DNA of 64,000 nt from Lachnoclostridium sp. An14 (GTDB taxonomy: Bacteria > Bacillota > Clostridia > Lachnospirales > Lachnospiraceae), in the NCBI RefSeq assembly GCF_002160755.1, contig NZ_NFLE01000001.1:62001-126000 (forward strand), read 5' to 3'. This document shows positions 52,493 through 60,573 of this stretch, in pieces. How positions within the stretch are numbered: the stretch's first letter is position 1; every line of letters begins with the position of its first letter. The translations under genes and the position numbers were made by a program. The notes beneath the pieces are model-generated. The model did no database searches. It was not told the DNA's origin and saw only the letters and a list, made by a program, of their open reading frames with translations.

Positions 52493-53454
52493 CTACGTTA
52501 AAACGACGGGCGCGGATAGGGGCGGCGGTTCTTCTTTTCGCGGCAGCAGGCCTCACCGGCTGCCGGGGAGAGGTGACAGAGCGGCCTTATACGCTGGCGG
52601 AGCGGGAATTTTCCTCCGACGGCTTTCCTCAGGCGGAGCTTTTCGCGGCGGATCTGTGCGTGCCCGACGGGAGCGGAGCTTATGAAGACGGGACGGTCAC
52701 TGCGGAAGCGGCGGCCCTGTTCTCCCTCTCAGACGGAACCGTTCCCTATTATAAAAATATGTACGAGCGGCTTTATCCGGCCAGCATCACCAAGGTGATG
52801 ACGGCCCTGGTGGCAATCCGCCATGGGAATCTGGACGATTTGGTGACTGTGACAGAGGACGCGGTGATCACGGAGGCGGGCGCCTCCCTGTGCAACATCC
52901 ATCCGGGAGATCAGCTGACCTTAGAACAGCTCCTTTACGGGCTGATGCTGCCGTCGGGAAACGACGCCGGGGCAGCCATTGCCGTACATATTGCCGGGAG
53001 CATTCCGGATTTTGCCGCCATGATGAACGAGGAGGCGAAGGCCATCGGCGCCACCGGCACCCATTTTACCAATCCCCATGGATTAACGGATGAAGATCAC
53101 TATACCACCGCTTATGATCTGTACCTGATTTACAATGAAGCGATGAAGGAGCCGGAATTTCGGAAGATCGTGGGGACACCTTCCTACTATGCGGAATACG
53201 TGGACCAAGCAGGGGAGACCGTAACGCAGACATGGAAGATGGGAAACCAGTTTCTGACCGGAGACCGGGAAACTCCTGAGGGAGTGACCGTGACAGGCGG
53301 AAAGACCGGCACCACCAGTGCCGCCGGATACTGCCTGATCATTTCCAGCCAGGCGGACAGCGGAGAGGAATATATCTCCGTTGTGCTCAAAGCGGACAGC
53401 CGTCCGGCCCTCTATGACAACATGACAAATCTTGTGAATAAAATTGTCAATTAG
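52471..53454 (+). CDS. D-alanyl-D-alanine carboxypeptidase (peptidase S11), lipoprotein form
   Basis: This 327-residue exported penicillin-binding enzyme trims the terminal D-Ala of peptidoglycan stem peptides. The N-terminus has a signal ending AAGLTGC, a lipobox, so membrane anchoring is likely by lipid rather than the C-terminal amphipathic helix of DacA. Catalytic motifs are PASITKVM (Ser-x-x-Lys) near residue 104, PSGNDAG near 165 and TGGKTGTTS near 270. The ATG lies inside the last codons of mgsA, giving a 22-base overlap and coupled translation. Confidence 0.93.
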   Translation: MERSIQITTLKRRARIGAAVLLFAAAGLTGCRGEVTERPYTLAEREFSSDGFPQAELFAADLCVPDGSGAYEDGTVTAEAAALFSLSDGTVPYYKNMYERLYPASITKVMTALVAIRHGNLDDLVTVTEDAVITEAGASLCNIHPGDQLTLEQLLYGLMLPSGNDAGAAIAVHIAGSIPDFAAMMNEEAKAIGATGTHFTNPHGLTDEDHYTTAYDLYLIYNEAMKEPEFRKIVGTPSYYAEYVDQAGETVTQTWKMGNQFLTGDRETPEGVTVTGGKTGTTSAAGYCLIISSQADSGEEYISVVLKADSRPALYDNMTNLVNKIVN

Positions 53455-53457
53455 TGA

Positions 53458-53486
53458 TTGCCTTTTTTGAGAATTTGTTCTATAAT
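53458..53486 (+). promoter_or_regulatory. Promoter of the small P-loop protein gene
   Basis: TTGCCT-N17-TATAAT is AT-rich and lies 57 bases upstream of the ATG at 53544. Confidence 0.75.
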
Positions 53487-53543
53487 TATGATAATATGAA
53501 TTGATTTTTATGCAAATTCAATAAACGCAAGGAGGATATTGTT

Positions 53544-53963
53544 ATGGTTCAGATCATCGCAGGAGAAAAGGGTAAAGGAAAGACAAAATATCTGTTGGAT
53601 AAGGCCAATGCGGCCATAAAGGAATCCACTGGTTCCATCGTATACCTGGACAAGAGTTCCAAGCATATGTACGAGCTGAACAATAAGATTCGTCTCATCA
53701 ACGTGAAGGAGTATCCCATCACTTCCAGCGAAGCGTTCGTGGGTTTCATCTGTGGAATCATTTCTCAGGATTACGATCTGGAGATGATGTTTTTAGACAG
53801 CTTTTTAAAGCTGGCGGCCCTGGAGGGAGAGGACATCTCCGAAACGATCACTACTTTGGAAAATATCGGCGAGAAATATCACGTGACCTTCGTGCTGAGC
53901 GTATCCATGGACAAAGAGAATATGCCTGAGAACGCCCAGAAGGACGTCATTATCGCGTTATAA
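53544..53963 (+). CDS. Small P-loop protein of unknown function
   Basis: This 139-residue cytosolic protein starts with MVQIIAGEKGKGKTKYLLDK, a P-loop of the form GxxGxGKTK at residues 7-14, and no other NTPase motif is obvious. A possible Walker B-like segment is LEMMFLDSFL near residue 80. It has been labelled PilT-like in some clostridial annotations, which I do not support because it lacks the PilT hexamer motifs. It is a single gene with its own promoter and terminator. AAGGAGG precedes the ATG. Confidence 0.75.
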   Translation: MVQIIAGEKGKGKTKYLLDKANAAIKESTGSIVYLDKSSKHMYELNNKIRLINVKEYPITSSEAFVGFICGIISQDYDLEMMFLDSFLKLAALEGEDISETITTLENIGEKYHVTFVLSVSMDKENMPENAQKDVIIAL

Positions 53964-53999
53964 GATAAAATGGTCCGGCACTGCCGGATCCCCATAAAG

Positions 54000-54033
54000 G
54001 ACCCCTGCTGCAGCGTTCGGCAGGGGTCTTTTT
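54000..54033 (+). terminator. Terminator of the P-loop gene
   Basis: GACCCCTGC (54000-54008) pairs with GCAGGGGTC (54020-54028) and is followed by TTTTT. A smaller TCCGGCA/TGCCGGA hairpin lies just before it at 53973. Confidence 0.9.
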
Positions 54034-54047
54034 CTTCCGCGATGGAA

Positions 54048-54162
54048 ACGTGCGCTCCGGCGCTGTGGCGCATATCCGCGCCGGAGCTCGCCTCCCGCTG
54101 AAGGCTGTCGTGTCACAGAGAACGCGGTTTTCTGTGGCACAACCCATTTTCCTATGACATAG
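54048..54162 (-). repeat. Type-A repeat, copy 7 (inverted, diverged)
   Basis: On the minus strand the core AGGAAAATGG is followed by an interposed TGTGCCACAG/CTGTGACAC hairpin, then GACAGCC and a large GCTCCGGCGC/GCGCCGGAGC hairpin. The T-run is degraded. Confidence 0.6.
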
Positions 54163-54203
54163 CAGACACACGATAACATTACCGGCCCTTGGAGGTTTCA
54201 TTC

Positions 54204-55655
54204 ATGGCAAAAAAGAAACAATCGGAGGTCATCGACCTGGAAAAACGGAAAAAACATTCCCAGCGGCATATGACCGTAGGCTCCATGATCTTCTTTCTGA
54301 TCTTCCTCTACATGGCGTTTTACGTTTACGCCTACGTCACCAGAGATAAGGTGCAGTTTTACGAGGTGTCAGAGGGGAGCATTGTGGAAGACCGGGAGTA
54401 CACCGGCATCATCCTGCGGGAGGAGAGCGTGTACCGGACGGAGAACGCCGGCTACATCAATTACTATATCCGGGAAGGGAAACGGGCCTCTGTGGGCGCC
54501 AGCGTGTACTCCTTAGATGAGTCCGGGCGGGTGGAACAGTTTCTGCAGGAGAGCGAGGCGGGAACCGCCAAGCTGACAGACGAGGATTTAAACGCTCTGA
54601 AAAAGCAGCTCACCTCCTTCAGCCTTTCCTATGACGACGGAAACTTCTCCCAGGTGGAGGACGCCAAATACTCGCTGGAGGCCGCCATGATGGAGTACGT
54701 CAGTTTCAGCGTCATGGAGGAGGCCGCTGAGGCCATGAGCCAGGCCGGCATCAATTTTCACCAGATCCGGGCCGACAAGGCCGGGGTGGTATCCTACGTG
54801 GTGGATCAGTATACGGGGGCGGACGGGGAAACCCATTCCTACTCCGATTTGACCCCATCCGCCCTCACGGCGGCCGCTTTCGACCGGTCCGGCTACAGCC
54901 GCACCCAGGCCAAATCCGGGGACCTGGTGGAGCAGAACGCCCCCGTTTACAAAAACATCACCTCCGATAAATGGTCCCTGGTCTTCCCCATGGGAGAGAA
55001 GGAGCTGGCCGACTACGGAGGAAAGAAACAGCTCCACGTCACGTTCCCCGGCTACGATCTGGAGCTTACGGGAGCCTTCACCGTCGTCACCGGCGCGGAC
55101 GGAAACACCTATGGACAGTTGGATTTTGCCAAATATATGGTACAGTTTGAGTCCGAGCGTTTCCTCACCTTTGAGGTCAGCGCGGACACCACCACCGGCC
55201 TGAAGATCCCGAAAACCTCGGTGACTCAGAAACAGTTTTTCCTGATCCCGGAGGACTATCTCACCAAAGGAGGCGACAGTTCTTCCGACGGCTTTATGAA
55301 GGAGACGTACTCTGAGCAGGATGGTTCCATCTCCATCCTGTTCGTGCCCACCACGCTATACGATTTAAAGGACGGGTATTATTACATCGATGTCTCCGGA
55401 AAGAGCGGGATCACGGCAGGGGACTATCTGGTAAAGCCCGGCTCCACAGAGCGTTTCCAGGTAGGGCAGACGGCGTCTTTAGACGGAGTCTACAATATCA
55501 ACAAAGGTTACACCGTATTCCGCCAGGTAGAGATTTTAAGCTCCAATGACGAATACTACCTCATAAACAAGGGCACCAGCTACGGGCTGTCCGTATACGA
55601 CCACATCGTATTGGATGCCTCCACCGTGTCCGAGGGAACCATTATCTATCAGTAA
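54204..55655 (+). CDS. HlyD-family-like membrane fusion / adaptor protein
   Basis: This 483-residue protein has a charged N-terminus, one membrane helix at about 28-50 (GSMIFFLIFLYMAFYVYAYV), and an extracellular part. In that part, EGSIVEDREYTGIILREESV is a biotinyl-lipoyl-like start of an HlyD adaptor, and a helical insert covers about 110-190. Clostridial genomes place such a gene before yggS and sepF; its partner is unknown and no ABC or RND pump is adjacent. I chose the ATG at 54204 with TTGGAGG upstream over 54189. It begins a HlyD-yggS-sepF-ylmH series. Confidence 0.8.
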   Translation: MAKKKQSEVIDLEKRKKHSQRHMTVGSMIFFLIFLYMAFYVYAYVTRDKVQFYEVSEGSIVEDREYTGIILREESVYRTENAGYINYYIREGKRASVGASVYSLDESGRVEQFLQESEAGTAKLTDEDLNALKKQLTSFSLSYDDGNFSQVEDAKYSLEAAMMEYVSFSVMEEAAEAMSQAGINFHQIRADKAGVVSYVVDQYTGADGETHSYSDLTPSALTAAAFDRSGYSRTQAKSGDLVEQNAPVYKNITSDKWSLVFPMGEKELADYGGKKQLHVTFPGYDLELTGAFTVVTGADGNTYGQLDFAKYMVQFESERFLTFEVSADTTTGLKIPKTSVTQKQFFLIPEDYLTKGGDSSSDGFMKETYSEQDGSISILFVPTTLYDLKDGYYYIDVSGKSGITAGDYLVKPGSTERFQVGQTASLDGVYNINKGYTVFRQVEILSSNDEYYLINKGTSYGLSVYDHIVLDASTVSEGTIIYQ

Positions 55656-55693
55656 GCCCCGGTCATATGAGGCAAACAGAAAGGAAGGTACGT

Positions 55694-56374
55694 ATGGTAA
55701 AGGAAAATCTGATGGAAGTGAGAAAACATATGGAGGAGGCCTGCCGCCGGGCGGGACGGCCGGTGGAGGACGTCACCCTGGTCGCTGTCAGCAAGACGAA
55801 ACCTCTGGAAATGTTAAAGGAAGCCTACGAGGCAGGCGCCAGGGACTTCGGAGAAAATAAGGTCCAGGAAATCCTGGAAAAGCAGCCGGGAATGCCGGAG
55901 GACGCCCGTTTTCACATGATCGGCCACCTGCAGCGCAACAAGGTCCGCCAGGTGATCGGCAAAGCGGTGCTCATCCACTCCGTGGATTCCCTGCGTCTGG
56001 CGGAGCAGATCGAGGCGGACGCAGCAAAACGGGATCTGTCCGTGGACATTCTGCTGGAGGTAAACGTAGCCAGGGAGGAGAGCAAATACGGCTTTTTCCT
56101 GGAGGAAGTGGAGGAGGCCCTCCTTCAAATCCGTGAATTTCCCCATATTACGGTAAAAGGGCTGATGACCATTGCGCCTTTTGTGGAGGATCCGGAAGAA
56201 AATCGCGATATTTTTAAAAAATTATATCAACTTTTTATTGACATAAAAAGTAAAAACATTGATAATGGTACTATGAATGTCCTTTCCATGGGAATGACGG
56301 GAGACTACCAGGTCGCCATTGAGGAGGGCAGCACCATGATTAGAGTTGGCACCGGGATATTTGGTGCCAGATAG
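55694..56374 (+). CDS. YggS/ProSC-family PLP homeostasis protein
   Basis: This 226-residue monomeric PLP-binding barrel has the cofactor lysine in LVAVSKTKPLEM near residue 34. FGENKVQE near 56, FHMIGHLQRNKVRQ near 75, MSMGMTGDYQVAIEEGSTMIR-like sequence near 198 and the C-terminal VGTGIFGAR are also present. It carries no known enzyme activity but balances PLP and amino/keto acids. The ATG at 55694 with AAAGGAAGG is preferred to 55667. A sigma-A promoter for sepF is hidden in its 3' end. Confidence 0.95.
   Translation: MVKENLMEVRKHMEEACRRAGRPVEDVTLVAVSKTKPLEMLKEAYEAGARDFGENKVQEILEKQPGMPEDARFHMIGHLQRNKVRQVIGKAVLIHSVDSLRLAEQIEADAAKRDLSVDILLEVNVAREESKYGFFLEEVEEALLQIREFPHITVKGLMTIAPFVEDPEENRDIFKKLYQLFIDIKSKNIDNGTMNVLSMGMTGDYQVAIEEGSTMIRVGTGIFGAR
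56238..56266 (+). promoter_or_regulatory. Internal promoter ahead of sepF
   Basis: TTGACA-N17-GATAAT, with a perfect -35, lies inside the yggS coding region 121 bases upstream of the sepF start, in a local AT-rich patch unlike the rest of the gene. Confidence 0.65.
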
Positions 56375-56386
56375 GAGAGAGTAAGA

Positions 56387-56911
56387 ATGAGTCTTTTAGG
56401 AAAGTTTATGAATACCATGAGATTGAGCGACGATGAGGACGAGGACTACTTCTTAGATGACGATTATGAGGATGAGAAACCGGCGAAGAAAGGGTTCTTT
56501 TCCAGAAATAACAGTTATGACGAGGAGGAGGATGAGGAAGAATCTTCCGTAATCCGTCCCAAGTTCTTAAACCGTGGAGCGAATAACAATAAGGTGGTGC
56601 CCATGCGCCGCGGCATGGAAGTTTCCCTGGTGAAACCCATGTCCATGGAGGATTCCAAGGACATCTGTGAATACCTTCTGGATGGGAAAGCCGTTGTACT
56701 GAACATGGAAGGGCTCCACACGGAGGTTGCCCAGAGAATTATTGATTTCACCTCTGGCGCTACGTATTCCATGAACGGAAACCTGCAGAAGATTTCAAGC
56801 TATATCTTTATCGCTACTCCGGAGTCCGTGGAGCTGTCAGGTGACTTCCAGGACCTACTTAACGCCGGCACATTAGATGTGTCCGGCCTCAATGTCCGTT
56901 TCAACGGGTAA
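56387..56911 (+). CDS. sepF: Cell division protein SepF
   Basis: This 174-residue protein has the N-terminal membrane-binding segment MSLLGKFMNTMRL, an acidic linker (DDEDEDYFLDDDYEDE), and the SepF core from about residue 85 (VVLNMEGLHTEVAQRIIDF, then SGATYSMNGNLQKISSYIF). It tethers FtsZ to the membrane and bundles it. It follows yggS by 12 bases and is co-directional with ylmH, as in Firmicutes generally. It may have an extra promoter inside yggS. Confidence 0.95.
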   Translation: MSLLGKFMNTMRLSDDEDEDYFLDDDYEDEKPAKKGFFSRNNSYDEEEDEEESSVIRPKFLNRGANNNKVVPMRRGMEVSLVKPMSMEDSKDICEYLLDGKAVVLNMEGLHTEVAQRIIDFTSGATYSMNGNLQKISSYIFIATPESVELSGDFQDLLNAGTLDVSGLNVRFNG

Positions 56912-56934
56912 TGCAGGCGAGAGAGCAGCATACC

Positions 56935-57687
56935 ATGGATAAAGAAGAACAGTTACTGCGGAAACGGATCCGGGAACTGGCCTCCGTGTGCCAGCGGAGA
57001 GACATTCCCACACATACGGATTTTCTGAACTTAAACGAGCAGACAATTTTTCACTCCATGAGCCAGGAGCTTGCCGGAGCCAGCTATCGGCTGACGGGAG
57101 GCTATTCCCTGGCGGAGAGAAAGATTGTTTGCTTTCTTCCTTCCTATACGCAAGAGGAAATCCCTCCCATTTCCTGTGTGGAGGTGGCTCCCCTAAACGC
57201 ACGGTTTGCCGAAGATCTCACCCACCGGGACTACCTGGGAGCGGTGATGAATTTAGGCATCGAGCGCTCTAAGGTGGGAGACATTCTCATAGAAGATGGC
57301 AAGGGATATATTTTTGCTCTGGAGGAGATGGCCCCCTACATCGCCGATCAGCTCTCCACCATCCGCCGCACTTCCGTGACGGCAAAGGTGTGCCCCCTTG
57401 TGGATCTGGCGATTCAGCCGCGGTTTGAGCGCATGGAAGGGAGCGTCGCGTCGGAGCGCCTGGACAATATCCTGGCCTTCGTCTACCGTTCCTCCCGGTC
57501 CCGCATCGTCCCCTACATCGAAGGGGAAAAGGTGTTTGTAAACGGGAAACTGGCGGCAAAAAGCGGCCTTTTGCTGAAACCGGGGGATATTGTCTCCGTC
57601 CGCGGGCTTGGAAAATTCCGGTACTGCGGCGTGGAGAACGAGACGAAAAAAGGGCGCCTGTTTGTAGCGGCAGAGCGCTTTGTGTAA
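56935..57687 (+). CDS. ylmH: YlmH-type S4-domain RNA-binding protein
   Basis: This 250-residue cytosolic protein has an N-terminal RRM-like part and a C-terminal S4 domain (about 175-235, SERLDNILAFVYRSSRSRIV, then VFVNGKLAAKSGLLLKPGD). YlmH proteins have been linked to rescue of stalled 50S-peptidyl-tRNA complexes. I prefer the ATG at 56935 (family start MDKEEQLLRKR); the ATG at 56911 overlaps the sepF stop and lacks a ribosome site, although reinitiation there is possible. A DivIVA gene, often next in Firmicutes, is not present; a repeat and aroB follow. Confidence 0.9.
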   Translation: MDKEEQLLRKRIRELASVCQRRDIPTHTDFLNLNEQTIFHSMSQELAGASYRLTGGYSLAERKIVCFLPSYTQEEIPPISCVEVAPLNARFAEDLTHRDYLGAVMNLGIERSKVGDILIEDGKGYIFALEEMAPYIADQLSTIRRTSVTAKVCPLVDLAIQPRFERMEGSVASERLDNILAFVYRSSRSRIVPYIEGEKVFVNGKLAAKSGLLLKPGDIVSVRGLGKFRYCGVENETKKGRLFVAAERFV

Positions 57688-57719
57688 GAATTACATAAGA
57701 ATCATAATGGGAATCGGGG

Positions 57720-57817
57720 GCTCCGGGAAAAAGGAGTTTCCCATGCCAAAAGGCTCCGGGCGTACGCGTACCGCGCCGTGACGCGGCTGTATTCACAGCC
57801 ATTTTCCTCTGGGCGGA
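57720..57817 (-). repeat. Type-A repeat, copy 8 (inverted, diverged)
   Basis: On the minus strand it reads CAGAGGAAAATGGCTG, TGAATACAGCCGCG, then a CGCGGTACGCGTACG-type hairpin and CCGGAGCC. No T-run follows. It fills the gap between ylmH and aroB. Confidence 0.65.
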
Positions 57818-57952
57818 GCAGGTCTTTGCCGGAGGATTTTTTATCATGGGATGCCAGGGATAAAACACCTTCTGATCCCTTCATCGCCATCGGAAAACGA
57901 TGGTTTAAAAATACGCCGCCACAGGGCGCATTTTACATAAGGAGGAGACGAA

Positions 57953-59038
57953 ATGTCAGAGAGAATGACCATTCATCTGGACGGACGGTCCATATACGAT
58001 ATTGTACTGGAGACTTCTTTCGGGAACCTGGGGCGGGAGGCCGCCCATTTCGTGAGCGGAAGAAAGGTCTGCATCGTCACCGATTCCAACGTGGCGGAGC
58101 TGTATTTAAACGAGGTGGGGAACATTCTCGCCTCCTGCTGCAGCCGGGTGGTGAATTTCGTATTCCCCGCCGGCGAGGAGTACAAGAACCTGGACACGGT
58201 TCAGAAACTCTATGAGACACTGATCCTGGAAAAGTTTGACCGAAAGGATGTGCTGGTGGCCTTGGGCGGCGGCGTCGTGGGAGATCTCTGCGGATTTGCC
58301 GCGGCCACCTATCTGAGGGGCGTATCCTTCCTTCAGATCCCTACCACCCTCCTTTCTCAGGTGGACAGCAGCATCGGCGGAAAGACAGGCGTGGACTTCC
58401 TGGCCTACAAAAACATGGTAGGCGCCTTCCATATGCCTAAAATGGTTTACAGCAACATGGCTGTGCTCCAGACTCTGTCCGAGGAGCAGTTTTCCTCCGG
58501 TATGGGAGAGGTGATCAAACACGGGCTGATTCAGAACGGAGACTACTACCGGTGGCTGGAGGACTGTTCCGGAGAGATCATGGAGCGCCGCCTTCAGACC
58601 TGTGAGGAGATGATCCTCTCCAGCGACCTGATCAAACAGCGGGTAGTGGAGGAAGACCCGAAGGAGCAGGGCGTGCGCGCTCTTTTAAACTTCGGCCATA
58701 CGCTGGGCCATGCCATTGAGAAGGAGAAGCAGTTTGCCATGCTCCACGGCCACTGTGTCGGTCTTGGCTGCCTGGCGGCGGCTTATATTTCCCATCTCAG
58801 GGGAAATATCCCCCTGGAGGAGGTGGAGCGCCTCAGCAGGGTGCTGTCCCGTTTCGGCCTTCCGGTGACGGTCTCCGGACTCACGCCGGAGCAGATTCTC
58901 CAAGCGACGAAAAATGACAAAAAGATGGATGCGGGGACAGTAAAATTCGTGCTCCTGGAGCGGATCGGAGACGCCTATGTGGATCGGACGGTCTCAGAGG
59001 AGGAGATGCGCCAGGGCCTGTCCTATATCCTGAGATAG
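57953..59038 (+). CDS. aroB: 3-dehydroquinate synthase
   Basis: This 361-residue NAD- and metal-dependent enzyme makes 3-dehydroquinate from DAHP. Motifs are FPAGEEYKNLDTV near residue 66, LGGGVVGDLCGFAA near 103, PTTLLSQVDSSIGGKTGVD near 128, GMGEVIKHGLI near 184 and the metal-ligand LNFGHTLGHAIE near 245. AAGGAGGAG precedes the ATG. It is separated from the aroF-tyrA-aroA operon by over 50 kilobases and sits among division and lipoprotein genes. Confidence 0.95.
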   Translation: MSERMTIHLDGRSIYDIVLETSFGNLGREAAHFVSGRKVCIVTDSNVAELYLNEVGNILASCCSRVVNFVFPAGEEYKNLDTVQKLYETLILEKFDRKDVLVALGGGVVGDLCGFAAATYLRGVSFLQIPTTLLSQVDSSIGGKTGVDFLAYKNMVGAFHMPKMVYSNMAVLQTLSEEQFSSGMGEVIKHGLIQNGDYYRWLEDCSGEIMERRLQTCEEMILSSDLIKQRVVEEDPKEQGVRALLNFGHTLGHAIEKEKQFAMLHGHCVGLGCLAAAYISHLRGNIPLEEVERLSRVLSRFGLPVTVSGLTPEQILQATKNDKKMDAGTVKFVLLERIGDAYVDRTVSEEEMRQGLSYILR

Positions 59039-59054
59039 ACAAAGGAGCAGGATT

Positions 59055-59576
59055 ATGAATTGCAAATGGAAACAATTTGCCGGCTTTTTCCTCAGCTGTG
59101 CCGTCCTCATCGGGCTGGATCAGTGGACGAAAGCGCTGGCAGTGGGGCATCTGAAAGGACAGAATCCCATGGTACTTCTGGAAGGCGTGTTTGAGCTCAC
59201 TTACCTGGAGAACCGTGGGGCTGCCTTCGGGATGCTCCAGGGACGCCAGGGATTCTTTTTTCTGATCGCGGCTGTGGTGATCGCCGCGGCTCTTTTCGCC
59301 CTCTGGCGGATGCCCGCGGGAAAAAGGTTCCTCCCCTTATATTTCTCCGCCATCGGAGTGGTGGCGGGAGCTGTGGGAAACATGATCGACCGGACGGTTC
59401 AGGGCTATGTGGTGGACTTTTTCTATTTCCGCCTCATCAATTTCCCTGTATTTAACGTCGCAGACTGCTACGTGACCGTAGCGGCCGCCGCCCTGGTGTT
59501 TCTGCTCCTGTTTTACTACAAGGAGAGCGAACTGGAGCCATTTTCCCTGAAAAGGAAGAAAGGAGAATCTCTTTGA
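59055..59576 (+). CDS. lspA: Lipoprotein signal peptidase (signal peptidase II)
   Basis: This 173-residue membrane aspartyl protease has four helices. The two catalytic aspartates lie in GAVGNMIDR near residue 110 and FNVADCYVT near 134. The first-helix signature GLDQWTKAL and the conserved NRGAAFGML near 55 are also present. It removes signal peptides from prolipoproteins such as the binding proteins and carboxypeptidase in this window. AAAGGAGCAGG precedes the start, and its stop overlaps the TTG start of the next gene. Confidence 0.95.
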   Translation: MNCKWKQFAGFFLSCAVLIGLDQWTKALAVGHLKGQNPMVLLEGVFELTYLENRGAAFGMLQGRQGFFFLIAAVVIAAALFALWRMPAGKRFLPLYFSAIGVVAGAVGNMIDRTVQGYVVDFFYFRLINFPVFNVADCYVTVAAAALVFLLLFYYKESELEPFSLKRKKGESL

Positions 59577-60484
59577 CACAGACTCTCACCGTAACAGAGG
59601 AGGGAAAGGACTGCCGGCTGGACGCCTTTTTAAGCGGACAGCTGGAGGGCCTTTCCCGTTCTTATATTCAAAAAGTATTAAAGGGCGGCGGTGTGACCGT
59701 AAACGGGAAAACGGAAAAGAGCAGCTACCGTCTGGTCCCCGGAGACCAGGTGGCAATCGACGTGCCGGAGCCGGAGGAGCTGCAAATCGCCGCGGAACCT
59801 ATGGATCTTGACATTCTCTATGAGGATTCCGACATCATTCTCATCAATAAGCCGAAGGGCATGGTGGTCCATCCGGCGGCAGGGCACTACAGCGGGACCC
59901 TGGTAAACGGCCTTATGGCCCACTGCCGGGACGATCTCTCCGGCATCAACGGGGTACTGCGTCCGGGTATCGTCCACCGCATCGACATGGACACCACAGG
60001 AGTGCTCATCGCCTGCAAAAACGACACCGCCCACCGCAGCATCGCCGAACAGCTGAAGGTTCACTCCATCACCAGGAAATATTATGCCATCGTTCACGGC
60101 GTAATAAAAGAGGAGGAAGGAACCGTGGACGCCCCCATCGGCCGCCATCCCACAGACCGGAAAAAAATGTGTATCAACCAGAAAAACGGGAAGGAAGCCG
60201 TCACCCACTACCGGGTTCTGAAACGGTTTGAACGGTACACGTACGTGGAATGCCAGCTGGAGACAGGGCGCACCCATCAGATCCGGGTGCACATGGCAAG
60301 CATTCACCATCCGCTCCTGGGAGACGCGGTTTACGGCCCCGCAAAATGCCCCGTCCCCGGCCTGCAAGGGCAGACCCTGCACGCCGGCGTTTTAGGCATC
60401 ATCCATCCCCGAACGGGAGCGTACATGGAGTTTTCCGCTCCGTTGCCAGAATATTTTGCAGAACTTTTGAGAAAATTAAAATAA
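59573..60484 (+). CDS. RluD-family rRNA pseudouridine synthase
   Basis: This 303-residue enzyme has an N-terminal S4 domain (about 14-75) and the catalytic domain with the active aspartate in HRIDMDTTGVL near residue 140. HQIRVHMASI near 242 is conserved too. It isomerises uridines in 23S rRNA as RluD or tRNA/rRNA as RluA-type relatives. The start is TTG at 59573, overlapping the lspA stop by four bases, with AAAGGAG eight bases upstream; no ATG exists before the S4 domain. lspA-rluD is a common pair. Confidence 0.93.
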   Translation: MTQTLTVTEEGKDCRLDAFLSGQLEGLSRSYIQKVLKGGGVTVNGKTEKSSYRLVPGDQVAIDVPEPEELQIAAEPMDLDILYEDSDIILINKPKGMVVHPAAGHYSGTLVNGLMAHCRDDLSGINGVLRPGIVHRIDMDTTGVLIACKNDTAHRSIAEQLKVHSITRKYYAIVHGVIKEEEGTVDAPIGRHPTDRKKMCINQKNGKEAVTHYRVLKRFERYTYVECQLETGRTHQIRVHMASIHHPLLGDAVYGPAKCPVPGLQGQTLHAGVLGIIHPRTGAYMEFSAPLPEYFAELLRKLK

Positions 60485-60510
60485 TTATGTACTTTTCCCT
60501 CCTTTTGATA

Positions 60511-60516
60511 TATAAT
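60511..60516 (+). promoter_or_regulatory. Probable -10 of the cytidylate-kinase-like gene
   Basis: A perfect TATAAT lies in an AT-rich gap, with only a weak -35 (TGTACT) 17 bases upstream. It lies 57 bases before the chosen start. Confidence 0.5.
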
Positions 60517-60573
60517 AGTGGTAGTAAAAAGATTATTTCAGGCGACTGAGCCATATGGAAGGAGCGGGTGAGC

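Noticed and set aside
53544-53963. PilT twitching motility ATPase
   Set aside because: It is far too short, and the Walker B, Asp and His boxes of PilT are absent.
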